Of a DNA stretch of 35,105 nt, positions 9,037 through 17,992 are shown piece by piece. The position numbers were made by a program, and so were the translations under genes. The DNA comes from Bacteroidota bacterium. Lineage in GTDB: Bacteria > Bacteroidota > Bacteroidia > Bacteroidales > UBA5342. The notes beneath the pieces are model-generated. The model saw nothing but the letters and a program-made list of their open reading frames with translations. It ran no database searches and was not told the DNA's origin. Position 1 is the stretch's first letter. Each line of letters starts with the position of its first letter. The stretch spans positions 1-35,105 of the forward strand of contig QKHT01000312.1 of the NCBI GenBank assembly GCA_003249935.1, written 5' to 3'.

Positions 9037-9789
9037 TCAAAGCATTGATGCAGCCGCTTTGTCGATACACCAGATAAGTTTACCTGCTTTTGGTTCAACC
9101 AAAGAAACCGGATATTGGGAAAATGTACCTTCTTCAAAAACCACTTTACGTATAATATCTGATTTTTCTTTTCCGGTAACCAGCATAAGAACGTTCTTTG
9201 CCGAATTTATTACCGGTCCGGTTAGTGTAATACGGTTTTGTTTGCTTTGTGGGTGAACCACGGAGGCCACATTTAGTTCGCTTTCGAAAAGATCGGTTCT
9301 GTCGGGAAAGATCGATGCTGTATGTCCATCGGTTCCCATCCCCAACAGGATGTAGTCGAACTGTGGCCGGCCATTTATCTTGGGCAATATTCCATCCAAA
9401 ACCCGTGCGTAGCGCGCTTGTTCGGTAGTTGGATCATCTTCGCCCCAAATTCTGAAAACCGATGCAAAATTGGTGGATACATGGTCGAAATAGTTTTCGC
9501 AAGCCAGTTTAAAATTACTCTCTTTATCTGTTGGCCGAACCATACGTTCATCGCCCCAAAACCAAAGGATATTACGAAGGAATACGTTGCGAGGATCGCT
9601 TTTGGCCAGTTCGCGGAATAAGCTAACCGGTGTGGTACCACCCGAAAGAGCACACGAAACCATGCCTGCTTCATTGTTCATAGAGGCATCAATAAGCCGT
9701 TGTGTTACATACTTACTCATATCCTCCACTGTGTCGAAAATGTAAATCTCTCCTCTTTTGTATTTAATAACCTTATATGTTGTTTCCAT
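9037..9789 (-). CDS. pgl: 6-phosphogluconolactonase
   Basis: The enzyme hydrolyses 6-phosphogluconolactone to 6-phosphogluconate, the second step of the oxidative pentose phosphate route. It is the 250-residue DevB/SOL type with a NagB-like fold. Recognisable blocks are SGGTTP at residues 49-54 (phosphate loop), WGDER at 78-82 followed by ESNF, and GMGTDGHTAS at 150-159. It lies 137 bases downstream of zwf on the same strand, so the two consecutive enzymes are probably co-transcribed, though the gap is long enough for a second promoter. The third gene of the usual Bacteroidota cluster, gnd, is not adjacent. Confidence 0.95.
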   Translation of the reverse strand: METTYKVIKYKRGEIYIFDTVEDMSKYVTQRLIDASMNNEAGMVSCALSGGTTPVSLFRELAKSDPRNVFLRNILWFWGDERMVRPTDKESNFKLACENYFDHVSTNFASVFRIWGEDDPTTEQARYARVLDGILPKINGRPQFDYILLGMGTDGHTASIFPDRTDLFESELNVASVVHPQSKQNRITLTGPVINSAKNVLMLVTGKEKSDIIRKVVFEEGTFSQYPVSLVEPKAGKLIWCIDKAAASML

Positions 9790-9926
9790 AATTTTAATCG
9801 TTCGTTAAACTTATATAATACATTGATTTTAAGAACATTACATCATAGTGTGAATATTTGCAAATAACTGTATATGAGCCTCTTAGATCTCGTCGAACGT
9901 CGAAAATCTAACAATCTGTTGTAATT

Positions 9927-11450
9927 TTACAATTCACAATATTCATCGCTGTTCGAAAGGTTTTTACATGGGAATCGCCAATTCATTCCGGGAATTTCAA
10001 TCATTCGTTCTGCTTCAATTGGACCCCATGTGCCGGCCGGATAGCCATAAAGCGGTACGGTAGGGTCCGATGTCCAGCGATCGAGAATGGGCTGCACAAA
10101 GCGCCATGCGGCTTCTACGGTATCGCCGCGAGCAAACAGTGTGGCATCTCCAAGCATACAGTCGAGTAAAAGCCGTTCGTATGCCGAAGGCAAATACACC
10201 TGGCTCAAATCGGAATAATGAAAATCCATGCCTACGTTTTTTACCCTGTAACCGGCTCCCGGTAGTTTCATTCCGAAATTAAGAAGAATGCCTTCGTCGG
10301 GTTGTATGCGGATAATAAGCTGATTATTTGTATTTAATATCGACTCGTTTTCGTGAAATAAGTGATGTGGTGTGGGTTTAAAGTTGATTACCACCTCCGA
10401 AACGCGTGTTGGAAGTCTTTTTCCCGTACGCACATAAAATGGTACACCCGACCATCGCCAGTTGTCGATAGTAAGTTTAACTGCTGCAAAGGTCTCTGTA
10501 CGGCTATCTGCCGGAACGCCTTCTTCTTCACGATAACCATTGGTCTTTTCTCCCCGAATCAGCGATGAAGTATACTGACCCCGTATAACTTCATTGTTAA
10601 AGTTGCTCTCGCTAATGGGACGCAATGCCTGAATTACCTTTAGCCCTTCGGTGCGGATGCTTTCGGCATCGAGTAGCGTAGGGGGCTCCATAGCAACATA
10701 GGTAAGTAGTTGTAATAAGTGGTTCTGAAACATATCGCGCAAGGCACCCGAATGGTCGTAATAACCTCCGCGACTTCCAATTCCCAGACTTTCGGATGCC
10801 GATATTTCAACATGCGAAATGTAATTTCGGTTCCATAATGGTTCAAAAATACTATTCGAAAAACGGGTAACCATTAGGTTTTGAACCGTTTCTTTGCCCA
10901 AATAGTGGTCGATACGGTATATTTGGTGTTCCTTAAATGCTTTGGATAAGTGCGTATTGAGATAAATTGCACTCCCGAGGGTTGTTCCAAACGGCTTTTC
11001 GATAATAATTCGCCGATAGCCGGTGTATTTACTCTCTTTTGCCAAACCCTGTATGTGCAGGGCACTTGGAATGGTAACAAACAAGTCGGGCGGGGTAGCG
11101 AGATAGAAAATAATATTGTCTTCTACACCGGTTTCTTTTATTTCTTCGAGGCGGCTTTTTAGTGCCTGGTAGGCATCTACATTGCTGGTATCGAGCGATA
11201 AGTATCCGATTTTATTGTAAAAAGATTCGTTCTTTTCCTTGATCTGTGCAAATTTTTCGACACCTGTTCTAATTTTGTTTACATATTCATCGTGTTCAAA
11301 TCCGGTTCGGCCTACACCCAAAATGTACACGTTTTCGGGCATCATTTTCTGAACATAGAGGTCGTATATAGCAGGCATAAGTTTACGCCATGCCAAATCG
11401 CCCGATGCACCAAAAATAACGAGTATGTGTGATTCTGGTCTATTCTCCAT
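9927..11450 (-). CDS. zwf: Glucose-6-phosphate 1-dehydrogenase
   Basis: Zwf oxidises glucose 6-phosphate to 6-phosphogluconolactone and makes NADPH. The 507-residue length is normal. The dinucleotide-binding GASGDLA is at residues 14-20, EKPFG at 151-155, and the active-site signature RIDHYLGKE at 179-187 with its histidine at 182. The second catalytic-type histidine is H244 in DMFQNH. The ATG at 11450 places the Rossmann motif at the normal distance from the N-terminus. It faces away from nadK, whose product supplies the NADP this enzyme reduces. The 186-base divergent region between them probably carries both promoters. Confidence 0.97.
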   Translation of the reverse strand: MENRPESHILVIFGASGDLAWRKLMPAIYDLYVQKMMPENVYILGVGRTGFEHDEYVNKIRTGVEKFAQIKEKNESFYNKIGYLSLDTSNVDAYQALKSRLEEIKETGVEDNIIFYLATPPDLFVTIPSALHIQGLAKESKYTGYRRIIIEKPFGTTLGSAIYLNTHLSKAFKEHQIYRIDHYLGKETVQNLMVTRFSNSIFEPLWNRNYISHVEISASESLGIGSRGGYYDHSGALRDMFQNHLLQLLTYVAMEPPTLLDAESIRTEGLKVIQALRPISESNFNNEVIRGQYTSSLIRGEKTNGYREEEGVPADSRTETFAAVKLTIDNWRWSGVPFYVRTGKRLPTRVSEVVINFKPTPHHLFHENESILNTNNQLIIRIQPDEGILLNFGMKLPGAGYRVKNVGMDFHYSDLSQVYLPSAYERLLLDCMLGDATLFARGDTVEAAWRFVQPILDRWTSDPTVPLYGYPAGTWGPIEAERMIEIPGMNWRFPCKNLSNSDEYCEL

Positions 11451-11612
11451 TTAAATATTTTATTGATATTAACAATTCAAACTCCAAAAGGATTACAAGC
11501 GGGTAAAAATATCAACAATTTACCAGTTTACCGCTGTTCACGGGTTTTTTATTTTTGAACCGGTTGTTTAAAGCAATGGGGCGGCTCGTTTTTCACTTTA
11601 GCTGTTTAGTTG

Positions 11613-11620
11613 TATCTTCG
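11613..11620 (+). promoter_or_regulatory. -7 promoter box candidate for nadK
   Basis: TATCTTCG is one base from TAnnTTTG and lies 16 bases before the nadK ATG. The upstream -33 region is T-rich (TTTTTC near 11589-11594) but has no exact TTTG, so the assignment is moderate. Confidence 0.45.
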
Positions 11621-11636
11621 CATAAAATAACAAAGC

Positions 11637-12515
11637 ATGCAAATTGCACTTTTTGGTCGTTCGTTTGGAAAATCGTCGGCTGTACTTATTTCAGGTTTTT
11701 TCAGCAATCTTCAGGAAAAGGGCTGTAAAGTATATGTGCATGAACCTTTAGTATCCTGTTGTATTGATGCCGGTATTTCTGTTCCAAATTCATTTGGTGT
11801 ATTTAAGCGCGAGGAAATGCCTTGTGGATGCGATTTTGTATTTAGTATTGGTGGCGACGGTACTTTTTTAAGGGCTGCACAACTGGTTCAACCCAAAAAT
11901 ACTGCATTGGTTGGCATTAATACCGGCCGGCTGGGGTTTTTGGCCGATATTGCCATGAAAGATGCTACAACCGTATTGGACGAAATTATTAGTGGCCATT
12001 ATATTATTGAAGAGCGCACCGCTTTGGCTTTGAGTTCGGCAAATGGCCATAGTGTTTCGTATTTCTCGCTGAATGAAATTGCTGTTCTTCGTCGCGATAC
12101 CTCGTCGCTTATTGTGGTTAATGTATACTTAAATAATCAGTTTTTAAGTGCCTACTGGGCCGATGGTCTCATCATTGCCACTCCAACCGGTTCTACGGCG
12201 TATTCGCTGAGTGCCGGCGGGCCAATATTGCATCCTTCTAGTGCTAATTTGGTCATTACACCCATAGCACCACATAGTCTCACGGTTCGGCCATTGGTAA
12301 TCCCCGACGATGTAAAAATCAGACTCGAGATCGAAAGCCGTTCGCCGAATTTTCTGGTATCGGTCGATTCGCAGTCGTATGCATTTGATACGAATCAGAT
12401 ATTGGAAATAGAACGTAGTACTGTGAAAGTAAAAGTGGTTCAGCGCCTTACAAATAATTTTTACGAAACGATGCGCAACAAACTGATGTGGGGAAAGGAT
12501 ATAAGAAATGAATAG
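11637..12515 (+). CDS. nadK: NAD kinase
   Basis: NadK phosphorylates NAD to NADP using ATP or polyphosphate. The 292-residue protein has GGDG at residues 72-75, NTGRLGFL at 95-102, and the later block TPTGSTAYSLSAGGP that forms the NAD site. These are the diagnostic family motifs and all are intact. The ATG at 11637 gives the usual short beta-strand start MQIALFGR. It is the first gene of a plus-strand cluster, with fmt starting 6 bases after its stop, which implies one transcript. It is divergent from zwf. Confidence 0.96.
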   Translation: MQIALFGRSFGKSSAVLISGFFSNLQEKGCKVYVHEPLVSCCIDAGISVPNSFGVFKREEMPCGCDFVFSIGGDGTFLRAAQLVQPKNTALVGINTGRLGFLADIAMKDATTVLDEIISGHYIIEERTALALSSANGHSVSYFSLNEIAVLRRDTSSLIVVNVYLNNQFLSAYWADGLIIATPTGSTAYSLSAGGPILHPSSANLVITPIAPHSLTVRPLVIPDDVKIRLEIESRSPNFLVSVDSQSYAFDTNQILEIERSTVKVKVVQRLTNNFYETMRNKLMWGKDIRNE

Positions 12516-12521
12516 TTGGAT

Positions 12522-13499
12522 ATGAATAAAGCGGATTTACGAATTGTGTTTATGGGAACGCCCGAATTTGCGGTGACGATTTTGAAAACACTTGTAGAAC
12601 AAAAATATAATGTGGTAGGGGTGGTTACCGTACCCGATAAACCTGCCGGCCGGGGTCTTAAGATACACGAGAGCGATGTAAAAAAATACGCTGTGTCGGT
12701 TGGGTTGCCTGTGCTTCAGCCTGTGAAGATGAAGGACCCTGATTTTTTACATGCCCTATCGGCATTAAATGCTAATCTTCAAATTGTGGTGGCATTTCGG
12801 ATGCTGCCCGAAGTGGTTTGGGCTATGCCATCGTTGGGCACGTTTAATCTGCATGCTTCGTTGTTGCCGCAATACCGTGGTGCAGCACCTATAAATCATG
12901 CGATTATTAATGGTGAAAACAAGTCTGGTGTAACAACTTTTTTAATTGATAAAGAAATAGATACCGGAAAGATAATGTTTTCGGAAGCAGTGGATATACC
13001 GTTTGACTATTCGGCCGGCGATTTGCATAACGATCTGATGAAGGTTGGTGCGACCTTGGTGGTGAAAACCGTGGATGCGATTGTTGCCGGTGACGTTTCG
13101 CCAAGAAATCAGACCGAAATGTCCGAAAATATGGTGCTTAAAACAGCACCAAAAATTTTTAGAGAACATTGTAAGGTAGATTGGACCAAAGGTTCAACCG
13201 AAATACATAACCAAATACGTGGATTATCACCTTATCCGGCGGCATGGTCGTTATTTAGACAAAATTTAGAATCGCAACCCATTGAGTTTAAAATATTTAA
13301 GGCTGAACCATTGGCTGAACCCCATCAACTGGAGGTTGGATCGGTTATTACCGATGGGAAACGGTTTATTAAAGTGGCTGTAAATGATGGGTTTATAAAT
13401 TTAAAGGAACTTCAATTGGCTGGAAAAAAGCGACTATCTGCTGAAGAATTGTTGCGTGGCTTTAAATTTTCGGCGACCGCCTTAGTATTGGTACATTGA
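12522..13499 (+). CDS. fmt: Methionyl-tRNA formyltransferase
   Basis: Fmt formylates initiator Met-tRNA with 10-formyl-THF for translation initiation. The 325-residue length is normal. The N-terminal formyltransferase domain holds the catalytic triad N109, H111 (in NLHASLLPQYRGAAP) and D147 (in DKEIDTG). A C-terminal OB-fold domain follows from about 205. The ATG at 12522 is preferred over a TTG two codons upstream. It begins 6 bases after the nadK stop, so the two are almost certainly co-transcribed. Confidence 0.97.
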   Translation: MNKADLRIVFMGTPEFAVTILKTLVEQKYNVVGVVTVPDKPAGRGLKIHESDVKKYAVSVGLPVLQPVKMKDPDFLHALSALNANLQIVVAFRMLPEVVWAMPSLGTFNLHASLLPQYRGAAPINHAIINGENKSGVTTFLIDKEIDTGKIMFSEAVDIPFDYSAGDLHNDLMKVGATLVVKTVDAIVAGDVSPRNQTEMSENMVLKTAPKIFREHCKVDWTKGSTEIHNQIRGLSPYPAAWSLFRQNLESQPIEFKIFKAEPLAEPHQLEVGSVITDGKRFIKVAVNDGFINLKELQLAGKKRLSAEELLRGFKFSATALVLVH

Positions 13500-13581
13500 T
13501 GCAATTTTAATGATTTCTTATTAAACATAGCTTGTTATTTGGTGTTTATATTCTCAAATTTGTAAAAACATAAAACACTGA

Positions 13582-13962
13582 ATGATGAATAAGAAAGAAG
13601 TAGTTGTGCCGTATTTGTTAGCCGGGAGTCTGGCATTTGTAACACTTGTGCTGGGTTTTTCGTGGTTAACCGAAGGGGCGAGAATCCGTCCCGAAATGTT
13701 GTATTATACGATTCCATTTTTGTGTTGTATCAGCATTGCTGCAATCTTTTTTTGGTTGTTGTCGTTTAAAAAACAAAAACAAATCAAAGAATTAACAATG
13801 GCCGAAATTGAGTTGAAATACGCAAATTTTAAAAAGGCCTATCACGAAAATCCAAATAGCCCCGAAATGTTTGAAGCCTTTCGTAAGAATTTCAATCATG
13901 CCGAAATTAACGCCTTGGTGAAATTAGGTTTTGTTAAAACAACGATCGCGCAATTGCAGTAA
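13582..13962 (+). CDS. Small two-helix membrane protein of unknown function
   Basis: The 126-residue product begins with two adjacent ATG codons (13582 and 13585). It has two hydrophobic stretches, about residues 11-29 (YLLAGSLAFVTLVLGFSWL) and 42-63 (TIPFLCCISIAAIFFWLL). A charged, probably helical cytoplasmic tail follows from 65 to the end. I recognise no family. It follows fmt by 82 bases on the same strand and may be a weakly linked third gene of that cluster. Coding character is supported by the hydrophobic pattern and the clean start. Function is unknown. Confidence 0.65.
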   Translation: MMNKKEVVVPYLLAGSLAFVTLVLGFSWLTEGARIRPEMLYYTIPFLCCISIAAIFFWLLSFKKQKQIKELTMAEIELKYANFKKAYHENPNSPEMFEAFRKNFNHAEINALVKLGFVKTTIAQLQ

Positions 13963-14192
13963 CCTGTTTTTGATTAGATTGTATTTTGCCTATTGCCATA
14001 AAGTAATCCGGAATTTTGTTGGCCAACGGTTCTGTTTTAAACAAGGGCAACATCATTGTATTATATCTTTTTCCCCTAAGTTTATTCGCCTTGCCAATTT
14101 GTGATTCTTCACCAGAGGATTCGTATTTAGAAAAGGTATTGCTCTTGCTTATATATTTTGTTCTTATTTTGTTTGTCGATTGTCGTTTGTTA

Positions 14193-15260
14193 TCAAAATG
14201 AAATACCAGCAGTTAAAGTCATAAACTGAAAGAAATCGTGAAACCGGATATTTGTTGTTATCCGAAACTTTTGAAGGTCATAATCCAAGCCACCACCTAG
14301 AACTAATGATGGTCTGAAATGCATGAAATTTGATTTGTAATAATCTTTTCCTATTATATAAGCTTCAATACCTGTACAATACGACAGATTGTATTGTTTG
14401 AAATTGTAATAGCGGTTCACCAATAGCGGTATGCTTAAAAAGGTGATTTTTTTTCTTTCATTTGATGGTAAATATTTAGCAGAACCGAAGAGCTTTTCGT
14501 AGCCAATTTCGAAGGAGTATCGGCCAAATGATGAAGATGGAAAATAGTTGAGATTTACGCCAATATTGTGGATAGTGCTGTTGTCATAATTAGCATCATC
14601 TTTTGCATTTATTGCGGCACCGGCATATATTCCAATATACACATTCCCTTTATTTTTGTGTGTAATAGCTTTATTTTTTGAATCTTGAGCATTGTTATAC
14701 TTTAAAACAATTGACGATAAACTAAACTTGTTGAATTCTGTTTCGTTGAGTTCCGATGAATTTATATTCCCATCAGTAAACATATAAGCTAACTCACCAA
14801 TATATCTTTTGGGGCCTGCAAGTACATTGCTTCTTCTTTCTTCATCGTATTTTACAATCCTGTCATCTCTTAATTCTCGTAATCCCACTCCTTCTTTTTC
14901 AACAAAATAGTGCACCATCAATTGATAGTCGAGGTAGTAATATAAATTTACTTTGCCACTTACCAAACTGGTTAGTAGTAGGTTTCTTTCGGTATTGTTT
15001 TCTAATAGTTTAGTTGGAACCAATATTGCGTTGCCAACGATGCAATATTTGGAATTGGAAGCATTGTAAACCAACGTGTCAGTTGATATAGTTGTTTTTT
15101 TGTAATAGATACAATCGGAAAACTCATCGAATTTGAATGCAAAAACACCAGTAATTGTGTCGTTGTCTTTGGTAATTAATAAACCTGGCTTAAAAAATTC
15201 CTGTGCCGTCAAAAATTGTGTAAATACAACAAAAATGAGAATGAATTTGCTTGTTTTCAT
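14193..15260 (-). CDS. Predicted outer-membrane beta-barrel protein, unknown function
   Basis: The 355-residue product has a signal peptide ending near TAQ at residues 18-20 (MKTSKFILIFVVFTQFLTAQ). The first half of the mature chain is a mixed domain. The C-terminal half (from about 205) shows alternating-hydrophobic strands such as YIGIYAGAAI, YSFEIGYEKL and FRPSLVLGGGLDY, and it ends in an aromatic strand, TLTAGISF, as outer-membrane barrels do. I do not recognise a named family. It looks more AT-rich than its core neighbours. It is transcribed away from mnmE, with 164 bases between their starts. Confidence 0.7.
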   Translation of the reverse strand: MKTSKFILIFVVFTQFLTAQEFFKPGLLITKDNDTITGVFAFKFDEFSDCIYYKKTTISTDTLVYNASNSKYCIVGNAILVPTKLLENNTERNLLLTSLVSGKVNLYYYLDYQLMVHYFVEKEGVGLRELRDDRIVKYDEERRSNVLAGPKRYIGELAYMFTDGNINSSELNETEFNKFSLSSIVLKYNNAQDSKNKAITHKNKGNVYIGIYAGAAINAKDDANYDNSTIHNIGVNLNYFPSSSFGRYSFEIGYEKLFGSAKYLPSNERKKITFLSIPLLVNRYYNFKQYNLSYCTGIEAYIIGKDYYKSNFMHFRPSLVLGGGLDYDLQKFRITTNIRFHDFFQFMTLTAGISF

Positions 15261-15412
15261 GATTTCGTCTAATGTGTCAATAATTCCTATTTTTTTAACG
15301 GTTCGAAGATAATGTTTATCTTTAAAATATGGAGCTGAATTGGAAGCTTTCTGATATAACTGTTTTCGATTCCATAGTCTTTTGCTGTTTTTACCTTTCC
15401 AACTCTTTTGTC

Positions 15413-15420
15413 TATTTTTG
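15413..15420 (+). promoter_or_regulatory. -7 promoter box for mnmE
   Basis: TATTTTTG is a perfect TAnnTTTG box. It ends 4 bases before the first of two consecutive ATG codons (15425 and 15428). Transcription would therefore start at or next to the start codon, which supports these ATGs over the longer frame open to 15329 and suggests a leaderless or nearly leaderless mRNA. Confidence 0.5.
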
Positions 15421-15424
15421 CACC

Positions 15425-16825
15425 ATGATGAACCAAAGAGATACTATTTGTGCCATTGCTACCGGCGGACAAGCTGGTGCTATTGCTGTACTCCGGGTTT
15501 CGGGGCCCGAAGCCATTACAATTACTTCCAAATGCTTTAGGCCTTCGGTTCAAACCAAAACACTGGCAAATTGTAAAGGCGGAACCGTGGTGTTTGGGCG
15601 TATTATGGATGGAAGTGAGATTGTAGATGAAGTGTTGATTTCGGTTTTTCGTGCCCCACGTTCGTTTACCGGAGAGGAAACAATTGAAATTGCCTGTCAT
15701 GGTTCAGTTTATCTGCAACAACGTATTCTGGAGCTGTTGCTGAAAATGGGTGCAAGACTTGCATTACCGGGTGAGTTTACGCAAAGGGCTTTCCTTAATG
15801 GCAAAATGGATCTTAGTCAGGCCGAAGCCGTGGCCGATCTTATCGGAGCCTCGTCCAAAGCCTCGCACCGCATTGCTATGCATCAGATGCGGGGTGGTTT
15901 TGCCGGTGAACTCACGCTTCTTCACGACGAGATGGTAAAAATAAGTGCGTTGCTCGAACTTGAGCTCGATTTTTCGGAAGAAGACGTGGAATTTGCCGAC
16001 CGAACGCTGCTTTTAGATATTGCGACCCGTATTCGGCATAAGGTTCAGTCGTTATCTCAATCGTTTAAAGTAGGCAACGCCATTAAAAACGGCATTCCGG
16101 TGGTTATTGCCGGCGAAACCAATGTGGGCAAAAGCACTTTGCTGAATGCTCTGCTTAAAGAAGAGCGAGCCTTGGTTTCTGATATTCATGGTACTACACG
16201 CGATACAGTGGAAGATACCATTACTCTGGGAGGTATTCATTTCCGATTTATTGATACCGCAGGTTTGCGCAATACGGTTGATGTGGTGGAGCAGATGGGC
16301 ATAGACCGCACCCGAAGCAAACTTGGCATGGCCGAAATTGCCCTTGCTGTGGCCGAAATTACCTTGCCTTTAGAGGTAATTTTGGCAAAAGTACAGGAAA
16401 TAAAGAATCACAGTGCCGAGGCAAGCGTGGTGTGTATTCTGAATAAAGCAGATAAACTTTCTGATGACGATGTACAGGCACGGGTGGAAATCGTAAAGCA
16501 AAAGCTTGATTTACCAGTGGTCGCTATTTCTGCCAAATTCTTTATTGGTATTGACGAACTCGAATCGTTACTTGTAAAAGTGTCGGGAGCAGCCGATGTG
16601 GGCGAGAATACCCTCGTGGTGTCTAATTTGCGTCATTATGAGGCACTTGTAAAGGCTGGCGATGCGATTGACCGTGTAATATCAGGGTTGAACCAAGGAA
16701 TTACCGCCGATTTTATAGCCATGGATATTCGCCAGTGCCAACATTACCTTGGTGAAATCACAGGCACATTTACGAATCACGAAATACTCGGATATATCTT
16801 CAAAAACTTTTGTATCGGGAAATAA
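15425..16825 (+). CDS. mnmE: tRNA uridine-5-carboxymethylaminomethyl modification GTPase MnmE
   Basis: MnmE, with MnmG, installs the (carboxymethyl)aminomethyl group on wobble U34. From the ATG at 15425 it is 466 residues. The N-terminal formyl-THF-binding domain is at about 1-120. The G domain has Walker A GETNVGKS at 230-237, DTAG at 277-280 and NKAD at 340-343. The protein ends in the invariant FCIGK with C463. All key residues are intact, although the 3' end of this gene is the apparent insertion site of the adjoining island. The integration event therefore leaves or rebuilds the complete coding end. The frame continues upstream to 15329, but those 32 residues do not resemble the family start and lie before the promoter box. 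Confidence 0.97.
   Translation: MMNQRDTICAIATGGQAGAIAVLRVSGPEAITITSKCFRPSVQTKTLANCKGGTVVFGRIMDGSEIVDEVLISVFRAPRSFTGEETIEIACHGSVYLQQRILELLLKMGARLALPGEFTQRAFLNGKMDLSQAEAVADLIGASSKASHRIAMHQMRGGFAGELTLLHDEMVKISALLELELDFSEEDVEFADRTLLLDIATRIRHKVQSLSQSFKVGNAIKNGIPVVIAGETNVGKSTLLNALLKEERALVSDIHGTTRDTVEDTITLGGIHFRFIDTAGLRNTVDVVEQMGIDRTRSKLGMAEIALAVAEITLPLEVILAKVQEIKNHSAEASVVCILNKADKLSDDDVQARVEIVKQKLDLPVVAISAKFFIGIDELESLLVKVSGAADVGENTLVVSNLRHYEALVKAGDAIDRVISGLNQGITADFIAMDIRQCQHYLGEITGTFTNHEILGYIFKNFCIGK
16796..16825 (+). other. Probable left attachment site (attL) in the mnmE 3' end
   Basis: These are the last ten codons of mnmE, including the stop (IFKNFCIGK). Core chromosome genes stop here, and a tyrosine recombinase with mobility genes begins within 260 bases. 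The mnmE/trmE 3' end is an established attachment site for integrative elements in proteobacteria (for example SGI1). I found no good second copy of the sequence in the window, so the right end should lie beyond 35105. This is inference from layout. Confidence 0.6.
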
Positions 16826-16941
16826 CCCCCAAAACCAACAATCGAATAAAATTATTACTATCCTGAATTTCAATATAATAAACAAATAATTTTATAATTT
16901 TTCTATCCTTTCCTATTGTTTTATATGGGAATTTTGTGTAA

Positions 16942-17028
16942 ATTTGTACCGTATTTGTACCACGAAAATACAAATACTATTAATCAAATCCAATATTATG
17001 TAGTGTTTTTACAAACACATACAAATAC
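16942..17028 (+). repeat. Short direct and inverted repeats at the island's left end
   Basis: ATTTGTACC occurs twice, at 16942-16950 and 16953-16961, 11 bases apart (one helical turn). ACAAATAC occurs at 16970-16977 and 17021-17028, with its inverse GTATTTGT at 16951-16958. An inverted repeat GTGTTT / AAACAC lies at 17004-17019. The region lies between the presumed attL and the first island gene. Such clusters are typical of recombinase arm sites, excisionase sites or operators. The 12-mer TTTGTACCACGA here (16954-16965) recurs at 20458-20469. Confidence 0.5.
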
Positions 17029-17081
17029 AAACAAAGATTGATTAAAAATAAAACCGAATTTATCCAAAGTATAAGCAATAG

Positions 17082-17987
17082 ATGCCTGGGAAATTTGAAT
17101 ATAAGAAGGTCTGTAAATTATGCGGTAATCCCTTTACGGCACAGAAAAGCACGACAAAGTATTGTAGTGAAACTTGTGCCGGCCGTGCAAACAAAGCAGA
17201 AAAACGCCAGGAACGGTTACAGGCTGAAAGTGAGTTTATCCAAGAACACAACCGACAAAACTTGCTTTCGCAAGAAAATTTGTCGCTTACCGATGCCGCC
17301 GTATTACTTGGCATATCACGCCCCACATTATACAAATTACTAAATGACCGGAATATAAAGCTTTTGCGAATTTCAAAGCGTACTATCAGAGTCAAGAAGT
17401 CCGACTTGATGGATTTATACCAAAATCAATCCGAAAAGCCTGCTCCGATCAATACTCCTATTGCTGAAATCAACAAAAAACAAGAAGAGCACATAACAGT
17501 TGCCGAAGCCCTCCAACTTTTCAAAATCTCAAACACATACCTATACAATAAAATCAGAGCAGAACAAATTCAGTCTGTTATCATTAAGGGCAAAGCACAT
17601 TATCCCAAGAATGTTCTAAAAAGATTATTTGCCAAAAATCAGTATGCCAATATTTCAGAATGGTACACTGTAGCCGAAATAATAGAAAAATTCGGTGTAT
17701 CTCAGCAGTATGTTTATGAATACACGAGCGACCATAAAATGCCGAAAAAGCGGGAAGGAAAAACCGTTTTAATCTCAAAATATCATTGGGATAAATCCAG
17801 AGGATTAGACCAAACCGAAAGCGAAAATTACTACACAGTTTCGCAAGCTACTGAAAAATTTGGCATTGGACGAAGTCATTTATACGACTTAATTCGGACA
17901 CACAAACTCCCTAAAATCAAACGTGGACAAAGCATTTTAATTCACTGTCAAGAGTTAGACAACATTATGAATAACCGGAAAAGGTAA
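17082..17987 (+). CDS. Zinc-motif protein with four tandem excisionase-type HTH units
   Basis: The 301-residue protein opens with a zinc-ribbon-like motif, C11-x2-C14 and C28-x3-C32. A short charged helix follows, then four consecutive HTH_17 (MerR/excisionase-like) units at about 66-114, 137-184, 194-237 and 249-296. Each has the pattern 'TVxEAxxxFxIxxxxLYxxI...K...R.G...xI...ELD'. Units 3 and 4 share WYTVAE/YYTVSQ starts. Single units of this type occur in phage and transposon excisionases; four in one chain suggest binding to a long array of sites. It lies 5 bases upstream of the recombinase gene and is probably co-transcribed, so it may act as recombination directionality factor, repressor or both. 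It is most likely a DNA-binding regulator of integration and excision. Exact role is unknown. Confidence 0.8.
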   Translation: MPGKFEYKKVCKLCGNPFTAQKSTTKYCSETCAGRANKAEKRQERLQAESEFIQEHNRQNLLSQENLSLTDAAVLLGISRPTLYKLLNDRNIKLLRISKRTIRVKKSDLMDLYQNQSEKPAPINTPIAEINKKQEEHITVAEALQLFKISNTYLYNKIRAEQIQSVIIKGKAHYPKNVLKRLFAKNQYANISEWYTVAEIIEKFGVSQQYVYEYTSDHKMPKKREGKTVLISKYHWDKSRGLDQTESENYYTVSQATEKFGIGRSHLYDLIRTHKLPKIKRGQSILIHCQELDNIMNNRKR

Positions 17988-17992
17988 AAATT

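Noticed and set aside
14016-14201. 61-codon hydrophobic plus-strand frame
   Set aside because: It starts with TTG, overlaps the end of the barrel gene, and has no promoter or family resemblance.
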